NCBI GenBank assembly: GCA_021200995.1
Contig: JAJQFS010000087.1
Coordinates: 1 to 64,000, forward strand
DNA length: 64,000 nt
Direction of reading: 5' to 3'
Source: Lachnospiraceae bacterium
GTDB lineage: Bacteria; Bacillota; Clostridia; Lachnospirales; Lachnospiraceae
Made by a program: the position numbers and the translations under genes. The notes beneath the pieces are model-generated. The model ran no database searches. It saw only the letters and a list, made by a program, of their open reading frames with translations, and was not told the DNA's origin. How positions within the stretch are numbered: the first letter of the stretch is position 1; every line of letters begins with the position of its first letter. Of this stretch, positions 18,203-26,677 are shown one piece after another.

Positions 18203-18292
18203 GCGGCCTGCGGGCAGTCAGTTAATGGAAAAGTGTCTCCGCCAAAATGCGTGCCTGTTTTAAAGCTTCGTTATTTCCCTGCTATTTTTAAT

Positions 18293-19915
18293 TTATTCTC
18301 CTGTCCGCACCATCAACGTCGTACATTCGCAATGTACAGTTTGCCCGAACTGGTCCACGCCCTGCCACCTTTTCAGCTCATACCCGCCCTCTCGCAGGTA
18401 TCTGATATCGCGGGCGAGGGTGGTGGAGTCGCAGCTGACGTAGACGATGCGGTCGGGCTGCATTTGAAGCATGGTGTCGAGGCAGACCTGATCGCAGCCC
18501 TTGCGGGGCGGGTCGACGACGATGACGTCAGGGTGAGTCAGGGCAACTTCCTGCGCGGTTTCCGTGCACAGGGTGTCGCTTCTTCCTTGCCATTCCGTTG
18601 CCACGTATTTACCATGCTCCTTGTAGAACTCAGGCAGCACTTCCTCCGCCTTTCCCACATAGAAGGTCGCGTTCGTGATGCCGTTTGCAGCGGCGTTAGC
18701 GCGGGCGTCGTCAATGGCCTGCGGAACGACCTCCACGCCGCAGACCAGACCGGCGCGGCGCGCCATGAAAAGGGAGATGGTGCCGATGCCGCAGTATAAG
18801 TCCCAGACAGTCTCGCGGCCTGTCAGGTCGGCGTAGTCTAAAGCAATGCTGTAGAGCTTTTCAGTTTGACGAGGATTGACCTGGTAAAAGGAGAGGGGCG
18901 ATATTTTAAAAGTCAGGAAATTCTCTGTACGAGCAAAGCCGTTTGCGACGTCGCGGATATAGAGGCTGTCTTCGATGGTATCGCTGCCCCAGAGGGTCCG
19001 GCAGGTATCGCCCATGATAACGTTGTCACGACGGGTGTTCAGATTCACTGAAATGCTGCAAATTCTTCGCGGTGATTCCTGATCACAGACATTGCTTGCG
19101 CCAGAATTTACCGGCTGCTCAGCCATTGCCTGCTCATCTACTACCTGTTCATTCTCCAACTGTAATCCTCGCAGCCTTTCCACCAGCTCCCCGGCTTTCA
19201 GCCTCTCCCATCCACATTTCTCCCACTCCGCGGTGGATAAATTCACCGCCAGGCAGACCATAATCTGCCCGCTCTCAAAGCCGCCGCGGATCAGGATATG
19301 CCGCACCAGTCCCTGACCGGAAGCTTCATCATGCGGTGCAATGTGATACTGATCCATGTGTGCCAGCACCGCCCGCAAGATCTCTCCGTTCTCTTCTGCT
19401 CCCAGCGCGCAGTCAGTATTGGAAATGATCGTATGCGTTCTCCCCGCGTAAAAACCGCAGACCATCTTCCCGTCCTTGTCTCTCCCCACGGGATACTGGG
19501 CTTTATTGCGGTAATGAAACGGCTCATCCATCCCCACGAAGGGCTCACGGGCCGCCTCCACCTCTTCCTCACTTAAGCCGCCGATGCGCCGCAGGTTGTT
19601 GGCGATCTTATTTTCCTTGAATTCCATCTGCTTTTAATAGGAAAGGGCCTACAACTGACAGCCGCCGCAGGCCTTGTGCTGTGGACAGACAGGCTCCACC
19701 CTGTCAGGCGAAGGAGTCAGTAGTGTCAGCAGCCTGGCGTAGCCGTAGTTCTTTTTCGTCTTCATCACTGTTGCTGTCACCACGTCACCCGGCACCGTGT
19801 CCTTGATAAAAAAGGGAAAGCCGTCCACTTTCCCTATTCCCTCGCCGTCTGTATTCAGATCCGTAATTTTCAACTGAATTGTCTGGTTCTTAAAAAATTG
19901 CATACTCCGTTCCAT
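18293..19915 (-). pseudogene. rlmD: 23S rRNA m5U methyltransferase RlmD/RlmCD, two internal stops
   Basis: The frame from 19915 reads as a full RlmD-type enzyme of about 540 codons: TRAM domain (LKITDLNTDGEGIGKVDGFP), Fe-S cysteines CPQHKACGGCQL plus TDCALG, SAM-binding WDLYCGIGTISLFMA, and catalytic DPPRKGCDQ and YVSCDSTTLARD. Codon 89 is TAG (19649-19651) and codon 94 is TAA (19634-19636), with no frame change. The flanks (CGGCQL-stop-ALSY-stop-KQMEFKENKI) still align with the family, where Gln and Glu are usual at those places. An ATG at 19627 could restart the methyltransferase part, but the first three Fe-S cysteines would be on a separate product. An insertion with repeated Glu-Gln lies near residue 250. 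Confidence 0.85.
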
Positions 19916-19985
19916 TTCCTCTCAGGGACAGCAGCCTGACTACAGGTCTGAAATCGCCATACCAAAGTCTTATATCTGTCACCCT

Positions 19986-20942
19986 TCATCTCTCCGGCGC
20001 CAGCGCGCTCCTGACATTCGTCTCCAGCAGCCGGTTATACCCCAGCCACTCGCCCTCCCTGCCCGCGCCCGCGGACAGAAGCTCCGTGAAGGTCTCCATC
20101 TTCGCGTCCGTGTCGTCCGCGTAATACAGGGCCGTCGCTTCCATCAGAGCCGGCACCTTGGGAGAGCCGAACTCCAGCTTACCGTGGTGTGAAAGAATGC
20201 AATGCTTTAATTCGTTGGCCAGTTTATCCGGAAAGCCGTCGATTTCCCTGATCTTCTCCGAAACCATCTCCACGCCCATCACGATATGTCCCAGCAGCTG
20301 TCCCTCATCCGTGTAATCATTCTCCGGGAAAGTGGACAGTTCCTTCGTCTTGCCGATATCATGGCACATGGCTGCCGTCAGCAGCAGATCTCTGTGGAGC
20401 GCCGGATACTGGGTACAGTAAAAGTCACACAGCTTCGTCACGCCCAGCGTATGCTCCAAAAGCCCGCCCACAAAACCGTGGTGGACCGTCTTGGCCGCAG
20501 AGGAGGCGCAGAATTTCTTCACAAAGGCGGTATCATTGACAAAAATATCTAAGAGAAGCTGCTTTAAGTACAGATTATCGAGGCTGTTAATCAGACCCTT
20601 CAGCTCCTGATACATGGGCTCAATCCCCTTCTGGGAAACCGGCAGATAATCCGCCGCATTGTATTCTCCCTCTTTGCAGACACGCACACGCTTGATATTA
20701 ACCTGCAGCGCGCCCTGAAAACTGGTCACTTCACCGTACACCTCGATATAATCGAGCACGTCGAAATCCCCAATCCCCGCGCTGTTCGGATCCCAGACCT
20801 TGGCGTCAATGGTGCCGGTTTTGTCCTGCAGAATCACATTCTCATAAGGTTTCCCATTTTTGGTGGTGGCGGCCTGTTTGTGCTTGCACAGATAAATATC
20901 TGACATTCTGTCGCCTTCATGATACTCTTTGATATATTTCAT
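19986..20942 (-). CDS. yhaM: 3'-5' exoribonuclease YhaM family
   Basis: A 318-residue protein with an N-terminal OB-fold (LQDKTGTIDAKVWD, about 38-51) and an HD domain: HHGFVGGLLEHTLGV (H), AAMCHDIGKTKEL (HD), and a later SHHGKLEFGSP. YhaM degrades RNA and primers from the 3' end. GGGAGAA precedes the ATG. Confidence 0.9.
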   Translation of the reverse strand: MKYIKEYHEGDRMSDIYLCKHKQAATTKNGKPYENVILQDKTGTIDAKVWDPNSAGIGDFDVLDYIEVYGEVTSFQGALQVNIKRVRVCKEGEYNAADYLPVSQKGIEPMYQELKGLINSLDNLYLKQLLLDIFVNDTAFVKKFCASSAAKTVHHGFVGGLLEHTLGVTKLCDFYCTQYPALHRDLLLTAAMCHDIGKTKELSTFPENDYTDEGQLLGHIVMGVEMVSEKIREIDGFPDKLANELKHCILSHHGKLEFGSPKVPALMEATALYYADDTDAKMETFTELLSAGAGREGEWLGYNRLLETNVRSALAPER

Positions 20943-21008
20943 TTCATTCTCCCGTCAGGGAACCGCATTCAGCAGCTGTCCCCTTCTTTTTTATTATTAA
21001 ATGACACT

Positions 21009-21048
21009 ACAGGATCACTTCGCAAAATATTTGGACTCACGATCCTGT
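21009..21048. terminator. hairpin between yhaM and the HtrA-like gene
   Basis: ACAGGATC and GATCCTGT form an 8-bp stem around a 24-base loop. There is no adjacent T-tract, so the role is uncertain. Confidence 0.3.
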
Positions 21049-21082
21049 AACGATATCGCATTTCCTGCCATTCAAAAGAATT

Positions 21083-22417
21083 CTACTGCAGCGTAATGGA
21101 AACTTCAACTTCCCGGTATTCCCCCTGGCTCAAACGACAAATCGTAACCGCCACGGCATCGCCCACCTGATGGGACAAAAGCGCTGACGTCAGATCCGAC
21201 ATGCCGGAAATCTCCGTTTCGTCGAAACCGACCACAATATCCCCGACTTGAATCCCCGCGGCCATCGCCGCTGAATCCATTTTCACGGACGTAATATAGG
21301 CCCCCAGCGGAACGCCTTCCTCCTCGTTCGCGGCAGTCGTTACATCCGTTCCCTGAATCCCCAGCCGCGGCAGCTCATCGCCGCTGTACATCTTCTCAAT
21401 TGTTTTTTTCAATTCGGAGATGCCCAGGACACTCAGGATATTTTTCGTATCGGATGAATTATAATCATTGCAGAGAACTCCCACAATATATCCCTGCAGG
21501 TTGACTAAAAATCCCTGCGGCGACTCGCTCGCGTAAATATCAGTCATGATAATCTTATAGTTAATGTCCCAGGCGCTCTCCTCAATCCCCATGGCGGTAA
21601 CTGTCCCGGACACATAGGAGCCAAACACCCCCATCGGGCTGCCCACTGCCAGCACTCTGCTGCCCAGCGTTGACTTCAGATTGGAATTATAAAAAACGGC
21701 CGACGCAATGCTCTCCAGCGTCGAAGCCGACAAATCATCTTTGGCTACGGCCAGAACCACCAGCCCCGTATTGGAGTCCTCCCCGCGAATGGTCCCGACC
21801 GCGGTCGTTCCATCCACAAACTCCACCTGAATATAGTCCGCCGCCAACACACTGCCGCTGTAAGTCAGCACAAATACCTCATCCTCACTCTGCGTCACAA
21901 TCGCGCCGCTGCTCTCCGAGGCACTGACCAGGCTGCTCTCAAGCCAGCTTAAATTACTGTGCACACCGCGCACCGTCACCAGCCATTTAGAACAGGACAC
22001 TGCCAGATCAGAAAAAAACTGCGCCTCATCCGTCACAATATTCTTCACAGTGAACTCAGCCTGGGGCTCCGCATCCTCCGCTTCAGCGGCCTCCTGCGCC
22101 GCCTCCTCGGCCAGCATCTCCTCCGTCAGCATCTCCTCCGGCGAAATCTCCTCCGTCACGACCTCCAGCTCTTCCTCCGCGAAATCCATCTCCGCGATTT
22201 CCGCCTGCGTCTCCTCTTCCTCCTGCGGGAAAATCATATTCTCTAAAACCGGAGAAAGCAGAATAATGGTCGCGCAGGCAATCGCGCCAAACAGAATCGC
22301 CAGCATCGAAACCTCCACCATCCTGCGAAATACTTTCTTTCTATTAACCGGCCGCTTTTTGATCGTCTCCTCCAGAAAGTCGCTCTGGGTCTGTTTGTTC
22401 TGATCATCCTGAGGCAT
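21083..22417 (-). CDS. HtrA/DegP-like PDZ protein lacking the catalytic triad
   Basis: A 444-residue membrane-anchored protein: cytoplasmic N-terminus, one membrane span (about 33-53), a Glu-rich external linker (about 57-120), a trypsin-like domain (about 125-330) and a PDZ domain (LGAYITSVKMDSAAMAAGIQ, about 365-440). In place of the usual TNxHV the protein has VLTYSGSV; in place of DPxTDLAV it has EDSNTGLVVLAV; in place of GNSGGPLVN it has SESPQGFLVN. So the His, Asp and Ser are all gone while the fold motifs remain. It should act as a binding or sensor protein rather than a protease. GGGAGG lies 8 bases before the ATG at 22417. Confidence 0.8.
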   Translation of the reverse strand: MPQDDQNKQTQSDFLEETIKKRPVNRKKVFRRMVEVSMLAILFGAIACATIILLSPVLENMIFPQEEEETQAEIAEMDFAEEELEVVTEEISPEEMLTEEMLAEEAAQEAAEAEDAEPQAEFTVKNIVTDEAQFFSDLAVSCSKWLVTVRGVHSNLSWLESSLVSASESSGAIVTQSEDEVFVLTYSGSVLAADYIQVEFVDGTTAVGTIRGEDSNTGLVVLAVAKDDLSASTLESIASAVFYNSNLKSTLGSRVLAVGSPMGVFGSYVSGTVTAMGIEESAWDINYKIIMTDIYASESPQGFLVNLQGYIVGVLCNDYNSSDTKNILSVLGISELKKTIEKMYSGDELPRLGIQGTDVTTAANEEEGVPLGAYITSVKMDSAAMAAGIQVGDIVVGFDETEISGMSDLTSALLSHQVGDAVAVTICRLSQGEYREVEVSITLQ

Positions 22418-22577
22418 ATGCAAATCCTCCCTCCAGCGAAATCTGCAGAAGCAGATGCACGATCGAATCACTTCCTGCTACGTCATCTTTATGCATTGTA
22501 ACACAAGTATCCTAAAAAACGTAGCGTTATTTTGCATTTCCGATCTTATGTCTTCCCTTTTTTCAGAAAATAAGGCA

Positions 22578-22616
22578 TAAAAAACTCAGGAAGCCTGTTT
22601 CTAAGGAACTCCTGAG
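22578..22616 (-). terminator. terminator after tRNA-Ala
   Basis: On the minus strand CTCAGGA and TCCTGAG form a stem followed by TTTTTT, 12 bases beyond the tRNA 3' end. Confidence 0.75.
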
Positions 22617-22627
22617 CTTGAATGGAG

Positions 22628-22700
22628 TGGAGATAATGGGACTCGAACCCACGGCCTCTTGCATGCCATGCAAGCGCTCTCCCAACTGAGCTATACCCCC
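22628..22700 (-). tRNA. tRNA-Ala (anticodon GGC)
   Basis: The minus strand folds as a 73-nt cloverleaf. The acceptor is GGGGGTA against TATCTCC, the D-arm contains AGCTCAGTTGGGAGAGC, the anticodon stem is CTTGC/GCAAG with loop ATGGCAT (anticodon GGC), and the T-arm contains GGGTTCGAGTCCC. The discriminator is A and CCA is not encoded, which fits the presence of a cca gene at 56253. Confidence 0.95.
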
Positions 22701-22858
22701 GCGTCATTGGTGACAAACAACAGTATACCATATTTTAAAAAAAAAGAAAGAGGAAATTACGTTATTTTTTTAACGATTGAATGTAACGATTTAAGACAGG
22801 TTCTCATTGCAGAATGGATATTTTTCAATTACAGGGAGACACAAAAAGGAACAGGCGC

Positions 22859-23737
22859 TCAGTCCTGTTCCAGATAGTCCATGGGGTACACCGGCGTCCC
22901 GTCCTTTGTCATTTCAAAGTAGAGATTCGGGCCTTCCAGGGTATAATATTTGGCGGGTTCCGTCACATAGCCTAAAAGATCCCCGGCCGCGACGTAGGTG
23001 TCCACCTCTTTTTCCATCGTGTTATAGTCCAGCTGGCCGTAGTACGCGGCAAAGCCGCCGCCCAGGTCCATCTCGTAGGTCCAGCCGGTCTCCTCATTCC
23101 AGTATCTGGAAGTCACTTTACCAGCGGAGACCGCGTAGACAGGCGTGCCGACCTCGGCTGAGATCACCATGGCAGGGCTGTATTTGTACTGGTCAAGGGT
23201 TGTGAAATAAACCGCCGAATCCATGCTGTAGGGGATTAAGATCTCGTATTCCTCCGCAATGGGCCAGATCATGCTTTCTCCGGTAAAGGAGTACATCATC
23301 TCCTCCACGGTCTCAGCGAACAGCTCATCCGTCATGGTCTCCTCATTCAGCAGATCTTCCTCTGTAACGCTCTCAGCGGTAAGCGTATCCGTGGTATTCA
23401 CGGTACTGCTGATCCGCGCGGATGAGATGCTGCCGGAAGAGTTTAATGTTGAACTCGTACCGCTGCCGGTACGGCCAGGATTTTCCACCGTGGAAGAATC
23501 AGCGTCCTCCACCTCTTCCAGCTCTTCTTCCAGCACAGAGTTAAACTCGCTCTCGGTCGTTTCCTCAATGCCGGTCAGATCCTGCAGGATGATGTCCTCC
23601 TGCTGTGATAAACTACTGACATAGAGACCCGCCACGGTGAGCGCCGCTATGATCAGAACCGCGGAACCTACAATCACGGTTCTCTCCTTTTTCCGGCTTA
23701 CAAACTGTGCTCCTGTATTTCCATTTTTGCTTTCCAT
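22859..23737 (-). CDS. SpoIIQ-like membrane protein with degenerate M23 (LytM) domain
   Basis: A 292-residue protein: short cytoplasmic start, one membrane span (about 20-42), a Ser/Thr/Glu linker (about 50-155), and a C-terminal LytM fold (GTPVYAVSAGKVTSRYW... to PMDYLEQD). Where active M23 enzymes have YxHL and GPHLHFE, this has YYGQLDY and GPNLYFEM, so both HxH-side histidines are missing; it cannot bind zinc normally. Degenerate LytM domains of this layout are known in SpoIIQ, the forespore half of the engulfment channel. A sigma-F-like promoter match upstream supports that reading. Other LytM scaffold roles remain possible. Confidence 0.7.
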   Translation of the reverse strand: MESKNGNTGAQFVSRKKERTVIVGSAVLIIAALTVAGLYVSSLSQQEDIILQDLTGIEETTESEFNSVLEEELEEVEDADSSTVENPGRTGSGTSSTLNSSGSISSARISSTVNTTDTLTAESVTEEDLLNEETMTDELFAETVEEMMYSFTGESMIWPIAEEYEILIPYSMDSAVYFTTLDQYKYSPAMVISAEVGTPVYAVSAGKVTSRYWNEETGWTYEMDLGGGFAAYYGQLDYNTMEKEVDTYVAAGDLLGYVTEPAKYYTLEGPNLYFEMTKDGTPVYPMDYLEQD

Positions 23738-23779
23738 ATCTGTCCCTCCTGTATCGATTGATACATGTATTACTGAGGT

Positions 23780-23809
23780 TAGTATGGACAGCGATGATTT
23801 ATTTTATGC
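23780..23809 (-). promoter_or_regulatory. sigma-F/G-like promoter of the SpoIIQ-like gene
   Basis: On the minus strand GCATA (23809-23805), 15 bases, then GTCCATACTA (23789-23780). The sigma-F consensus is GYATA-N15-GGNNANAHTR, so only the second G of the -10 differs. The expected start is about 35 bases before the ATG. Confidence 0.5.
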
Positions 23810-24052
23810 ACAAAAATTTACTATTCCATTTGACTGGCACTTTACACAGTCATACTACTGCAAAGCACCTCTCATCGGGAATATATCTTCTTGTAAAAGA
23901 GAAGACGCAGACCATGAAAGCAGTTAAAAACAGCCGACGTGCAGCTGATTACACCGCACGCCGGCCAGTTTCAATCATTACTATGATAATTACGCTTCAT
24001 TTTCAGATTTCACCTTAAAATAAAATCTGAAAAAATATCAGATAACGACTTA
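23810..24052. other. AT-rich intergenic region
   Basis: No coding frame is supported between the SpoIIQ-like promoter and the glgP stop. An A/T-rich hairpin at 24000-24036 (TTTTCAGATTT / AAATCTGAAAA) may end glgP transcription, but its T-run lies on the stem rather than after it. Confidence 0.4.
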
Positions 24053-26521
24053 TTACTGCTCCAGCACAACCTTGTCCAGCTTCCAGATCTCATCCACATA
24101 CTCATGGATCGTACGGTCAGAAGAGAACTTGCCCACACAGGCGGTGTTCATCATGGCCATTCTGGCCCATCTCTTCTGGTCTCTGTAAGCCTTCTCCACC
24201 TCGCGCTGTGCCTCGGCGTAAGCCTTGAAATCCTTTAAGGTAAAATATCTGTCAGCCTTGTCGGTGCTTAAGGTGTTCAGCAGACTGTTGTAAATCGGGC
24301 GGAACAACTCGGTATCGTCGGAATAAGTGCCATTGATCAGCTGCATCAGTACTCTGCGGATATCGCCGTCATTATTGAAGATCTCCATCGGATTATAGCC
24401 GCCGTAATTCTCGTACTGGATGACCTCATCCGCGCTCAGGCCGAAGATGAAGGCGTTCTCCTCGCCGACTTCCTCCACGATCTCCACATTGGCGCCGTCC
24501 ATGGTGCCCAGTGTCGGCGCGCCGTTTAACATGAACTTCATGTTGCCGGTGCCGCTGGCTTCCTTGGAAGCGGTCGAAATCTGCTCGGATACATCCGCCG
24601 CCGCGACGATCAGCTCCGCGTTGGAAACACGATAGTCCTCAATGAAGACCACCTTGATCTTGCCGTGGATGGACTCGTCATTGTTGATCACGTCCGCGAC
24701 GGAATTGATCAGCTTGATGGTCAGCTTGGCGATCTGATAGCCTGCCGCCGCCTTCGCGCCAAAGATAAAGGTTCTCGGATAGAAGTCCATCTCCGGATGA
24801 TCCTGCAGCTCATTGTACAGATACATCACATGCAGGATATTCAGCAGCTGTCTCTTGTACTCGTGCAGTCTCTTGACCTGCACATCAAAGATGGAGCGCG
24901 GGCCGACCTCGATGCCATTATGATCCAGAATATATTTCGCCAGGCGAACCTTATTCTGGTATTTAATATTCATGAACTCCGCCTGCGCCTTCTCATCATC
25001 CACATAGACTTTCAGGCCGGACATTCTGGACAGGTCGGTGATCCACTCGTCGCCGATGTGATCGGTGACCCAGCTGGCCAGAAGCGGGTTGGTGTGCAGC
25101 AGGAATCTCCTCTGCGTGATGCCGTTGGTCTTGTTGTTAAACTTCTCGGGCATCATTTCATAGAAGTCTTTTAATTCCTGATTCTTCAGAATCTCGGTGT
25201 GCAGCTTCGCCACGCCGTTGACGGAGTAGCTGGCCGCGATCGCCAGGTGCGCCATCTTGACCTGACCGTCGTAGATGATGGCCATCTTGCGGACCTTCTC
25301 CTGGTTGCCCGGATATCTGCGGTAAATCTCATCAACAAATCTGCGGTTGATCTCCTCCACGATCTGGTACACACGCGGAAGCAGTCTGGAAAAGAGCTCG
25401 ATGGGCCATTTCTCCAGCGCCTCGGACATGATCGTGTGGTTGGTGTAGGCGCAGACTCTGGTGGTAATGCTCCAGGCGTCGTCCCACTCCAGGCAGTAGT
25501 CATCCACCAGGGCGCGCATCAGCTCCGCCACCGCAACAGTCGGATGAGTGTCGTTCATCTGGAATGTCACCTTATCCGGCAGGCCGTGAATGTCGTCATG
25601 GGAACGCATATATTTATTAATCGCGGCGCGCACGGACGCGGAAATGAAGAAGTACTGCTGCTTTAAACGCAGCTCCTTGCCAGCATAGTGGTTGTCGTTC
25701 GGATACAGGACCTCGCAGATATTGTGCGCCAGATTCTCCTGCTCCACGGCCTGGCGGTACTCGCCCTTGTCAAATTTGTCGAGCCGGAAGTGGTTGATGG
25801 CTTCCGCGTCCCAGATGCGGAGCGTATTCACGATGCCGTTGCCATAGCCGACGATCGGCAGGTCGTAAGGAATCGCCATCACGGACTGATAGCCCTCCTG
25901 CCTGAAGTGCAGCTTGCCGTTCTCGTCCGCCACAGTCACGACATGGCCGCCGAAGTGGATTTCCTGCGCGTACTCCTTGCGCTTGAGCTCAAAGGGGTTG
26001 CCCTCGGTCAGCCACATATCCGGTACTTCCACCTGGAAACCGTTCTCGATCTTCTGCTTGAACATGCCGTAATGATAACGGATGCCGCAGCCGTAAGCCG
26101 CGTAATTTAAGCTTGCCAGAGAGTCAAGGAAGCATGCGGCCAGGCGGCCCAGGCCGCCGTTGCCGAGCGCCGCGTCAGGTTCCTGGTCCTCGATCACGTT
26201 CAGATCCAGACCCATCTCCTCCAGCGCTTCCGCCACGCCCTCGTAGCTCTTTAAGTTAATCAGGTTATTGCCCAGGGCACGTCCCATCAGGAATTCCATG
26301 GACATGTAATAGACCATCTTGGGGTCCTGCTCTTCCCAGGCTTTCTGGGTCGCCATCCAGTTGTCCATGATGTCATCCTTGATTGCGTACGCGACACCCT
26401 GGAAAATCTGCTGCTGTGTGGCTTCCTCAATATTTCTGCGATATAAAGTCTTGACGTTATAGGCAACGTCTTTCTTGAATTGCTCTTTATCGAATTTTTT
26501 CTTGCCGAGTTTCTTAGCCAT
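24053..26521 (-). CDS. glgP: glycogen/starch alpha-glucan phosphorylase
   Basis: An 822-residue PLP-dependent GT35 enzyme, normal family length. It releases glucose 1-phosphate from alpha-1,4-glucans. Seen: PDAALGNGGLGRLAACFLDS near residue 115, VKRLHEYKRQLLN, and the PLP-lysine motif EASGTGNMKFMLNGAPTLGT near residue 655. CAGGAGG precedes the ATG. Transcribed alone. Confidence 0.97.
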   Translation of the reverse strand: MAKKLGKKKFDKEQFKKDVAYNVKTLYRRNIEEATQQQIFQGVAYAIKDDIMDNWMATQKAWEEQDPKMVYYMSMEFLMGRALGNNLINLKSYEGVAEALEEMGLDLNVIEDQEPDAALGNGGLGRLAACFLDSLASLNYAAYGCGIRYHYGMFKQKIENGFQVEVPDMWLTEGNPFELKRKEYAQEIHFGGHVVTVADENGKLHFRQEGYQSVMAIPYDLPIVGYGNGIVNTLRIWDAEAINHFRLDKFDKGEYRQAVEQENLAHNICEVLYPNDNHYAGKELRLKQQYFFISASVRAAINKYMRSHDDIHGLPDKVTFQMNDTHPTVAVAELMRALVDDYCLEWDDAWSITTRVCAYTNHTIMSEALEKWPIELFSRLLPRVYQIVEEINRRFVDEIYRRYPGNQEKVRKMAIIYDGQVKMAHLAIAASYSVNGVAKLHTEILKNQELKDFYEMMPEKFNNKTNGITQRRFLLHTNPLLASWVTDHIGDEWITDLSRMSGLKVYVDDEKAQAEFMNIKYQNKVRLAKYILDHNGIEVGPRSIFDVQVKRLHEYKRQLLNILHVMYLYNELQDHPEMDFYPRTFIFGAKAAAGYQIAKLTIKLINSVADVINNDESIHGKIKVVFIEDYRVSNAELIVAAADVSEQISTASKEASGTGNMKFMLNGAPTLGTMDGANVEIVEEVGEENAFIFGLSADEVIQYENYGGYNPMEIFNNDGDIRRVLMQLINGTYSDDTELFRPIYNSLLNTLSTDKADRYFTLKDFKAYAEAQREVEKAYRDQKRWARMAMMNTACVGKFSSDRTIHEYVDEIWKLDKVVLEQ

Positions 26522-26559
26522 TCAAAAACCTCCTGTGTAGTAAATAAGCATACATGGGT

Positions 26560-26588
26560 AGTATAGCACAGCTTTCCTTTAATTGAAA
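26560..26588 (-). promoter_or_regulatory. probable sigma-A promoter of glgP
   Basis: TTTCAA (26588-26583), 17 bases, TATACT (26565-26560), about 40 bases before the glgP start. Confidence 0.45.
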
Positions 26589-26638
26589 GCAAAAATCTTG
26601 CAAAAATGCAGTAATTTCAGGCAAAAACCAATGTTTCA

Positions 26639-26670
26639 GGGGCGGCTTCGTAAAAGAAACCGCCCCTTTT
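26639..26670. terminator. terminator between ileS and glgP
   Basis: GGGGCGG and CCGCCCC pair around a 14-base loop with a T-run on the plus-strand side and the matching A-run on the minus strand. It lies just after the ileS stop codon. Confidence 0.65.
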
Positions 26671-26677
26671 TCTTCCC

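Noticed and set aside
19634..19651. Alternative genetic code (TAG/TAA as sense)
   Set aside because: All other genes in the window end normally at TAA, TAG or TGA without systematic read-through.
22628..22700. tRNA-Ala as an integration (att) site
   Set aside because: No duplicated tRNA end and no integrase gene are present nearby.
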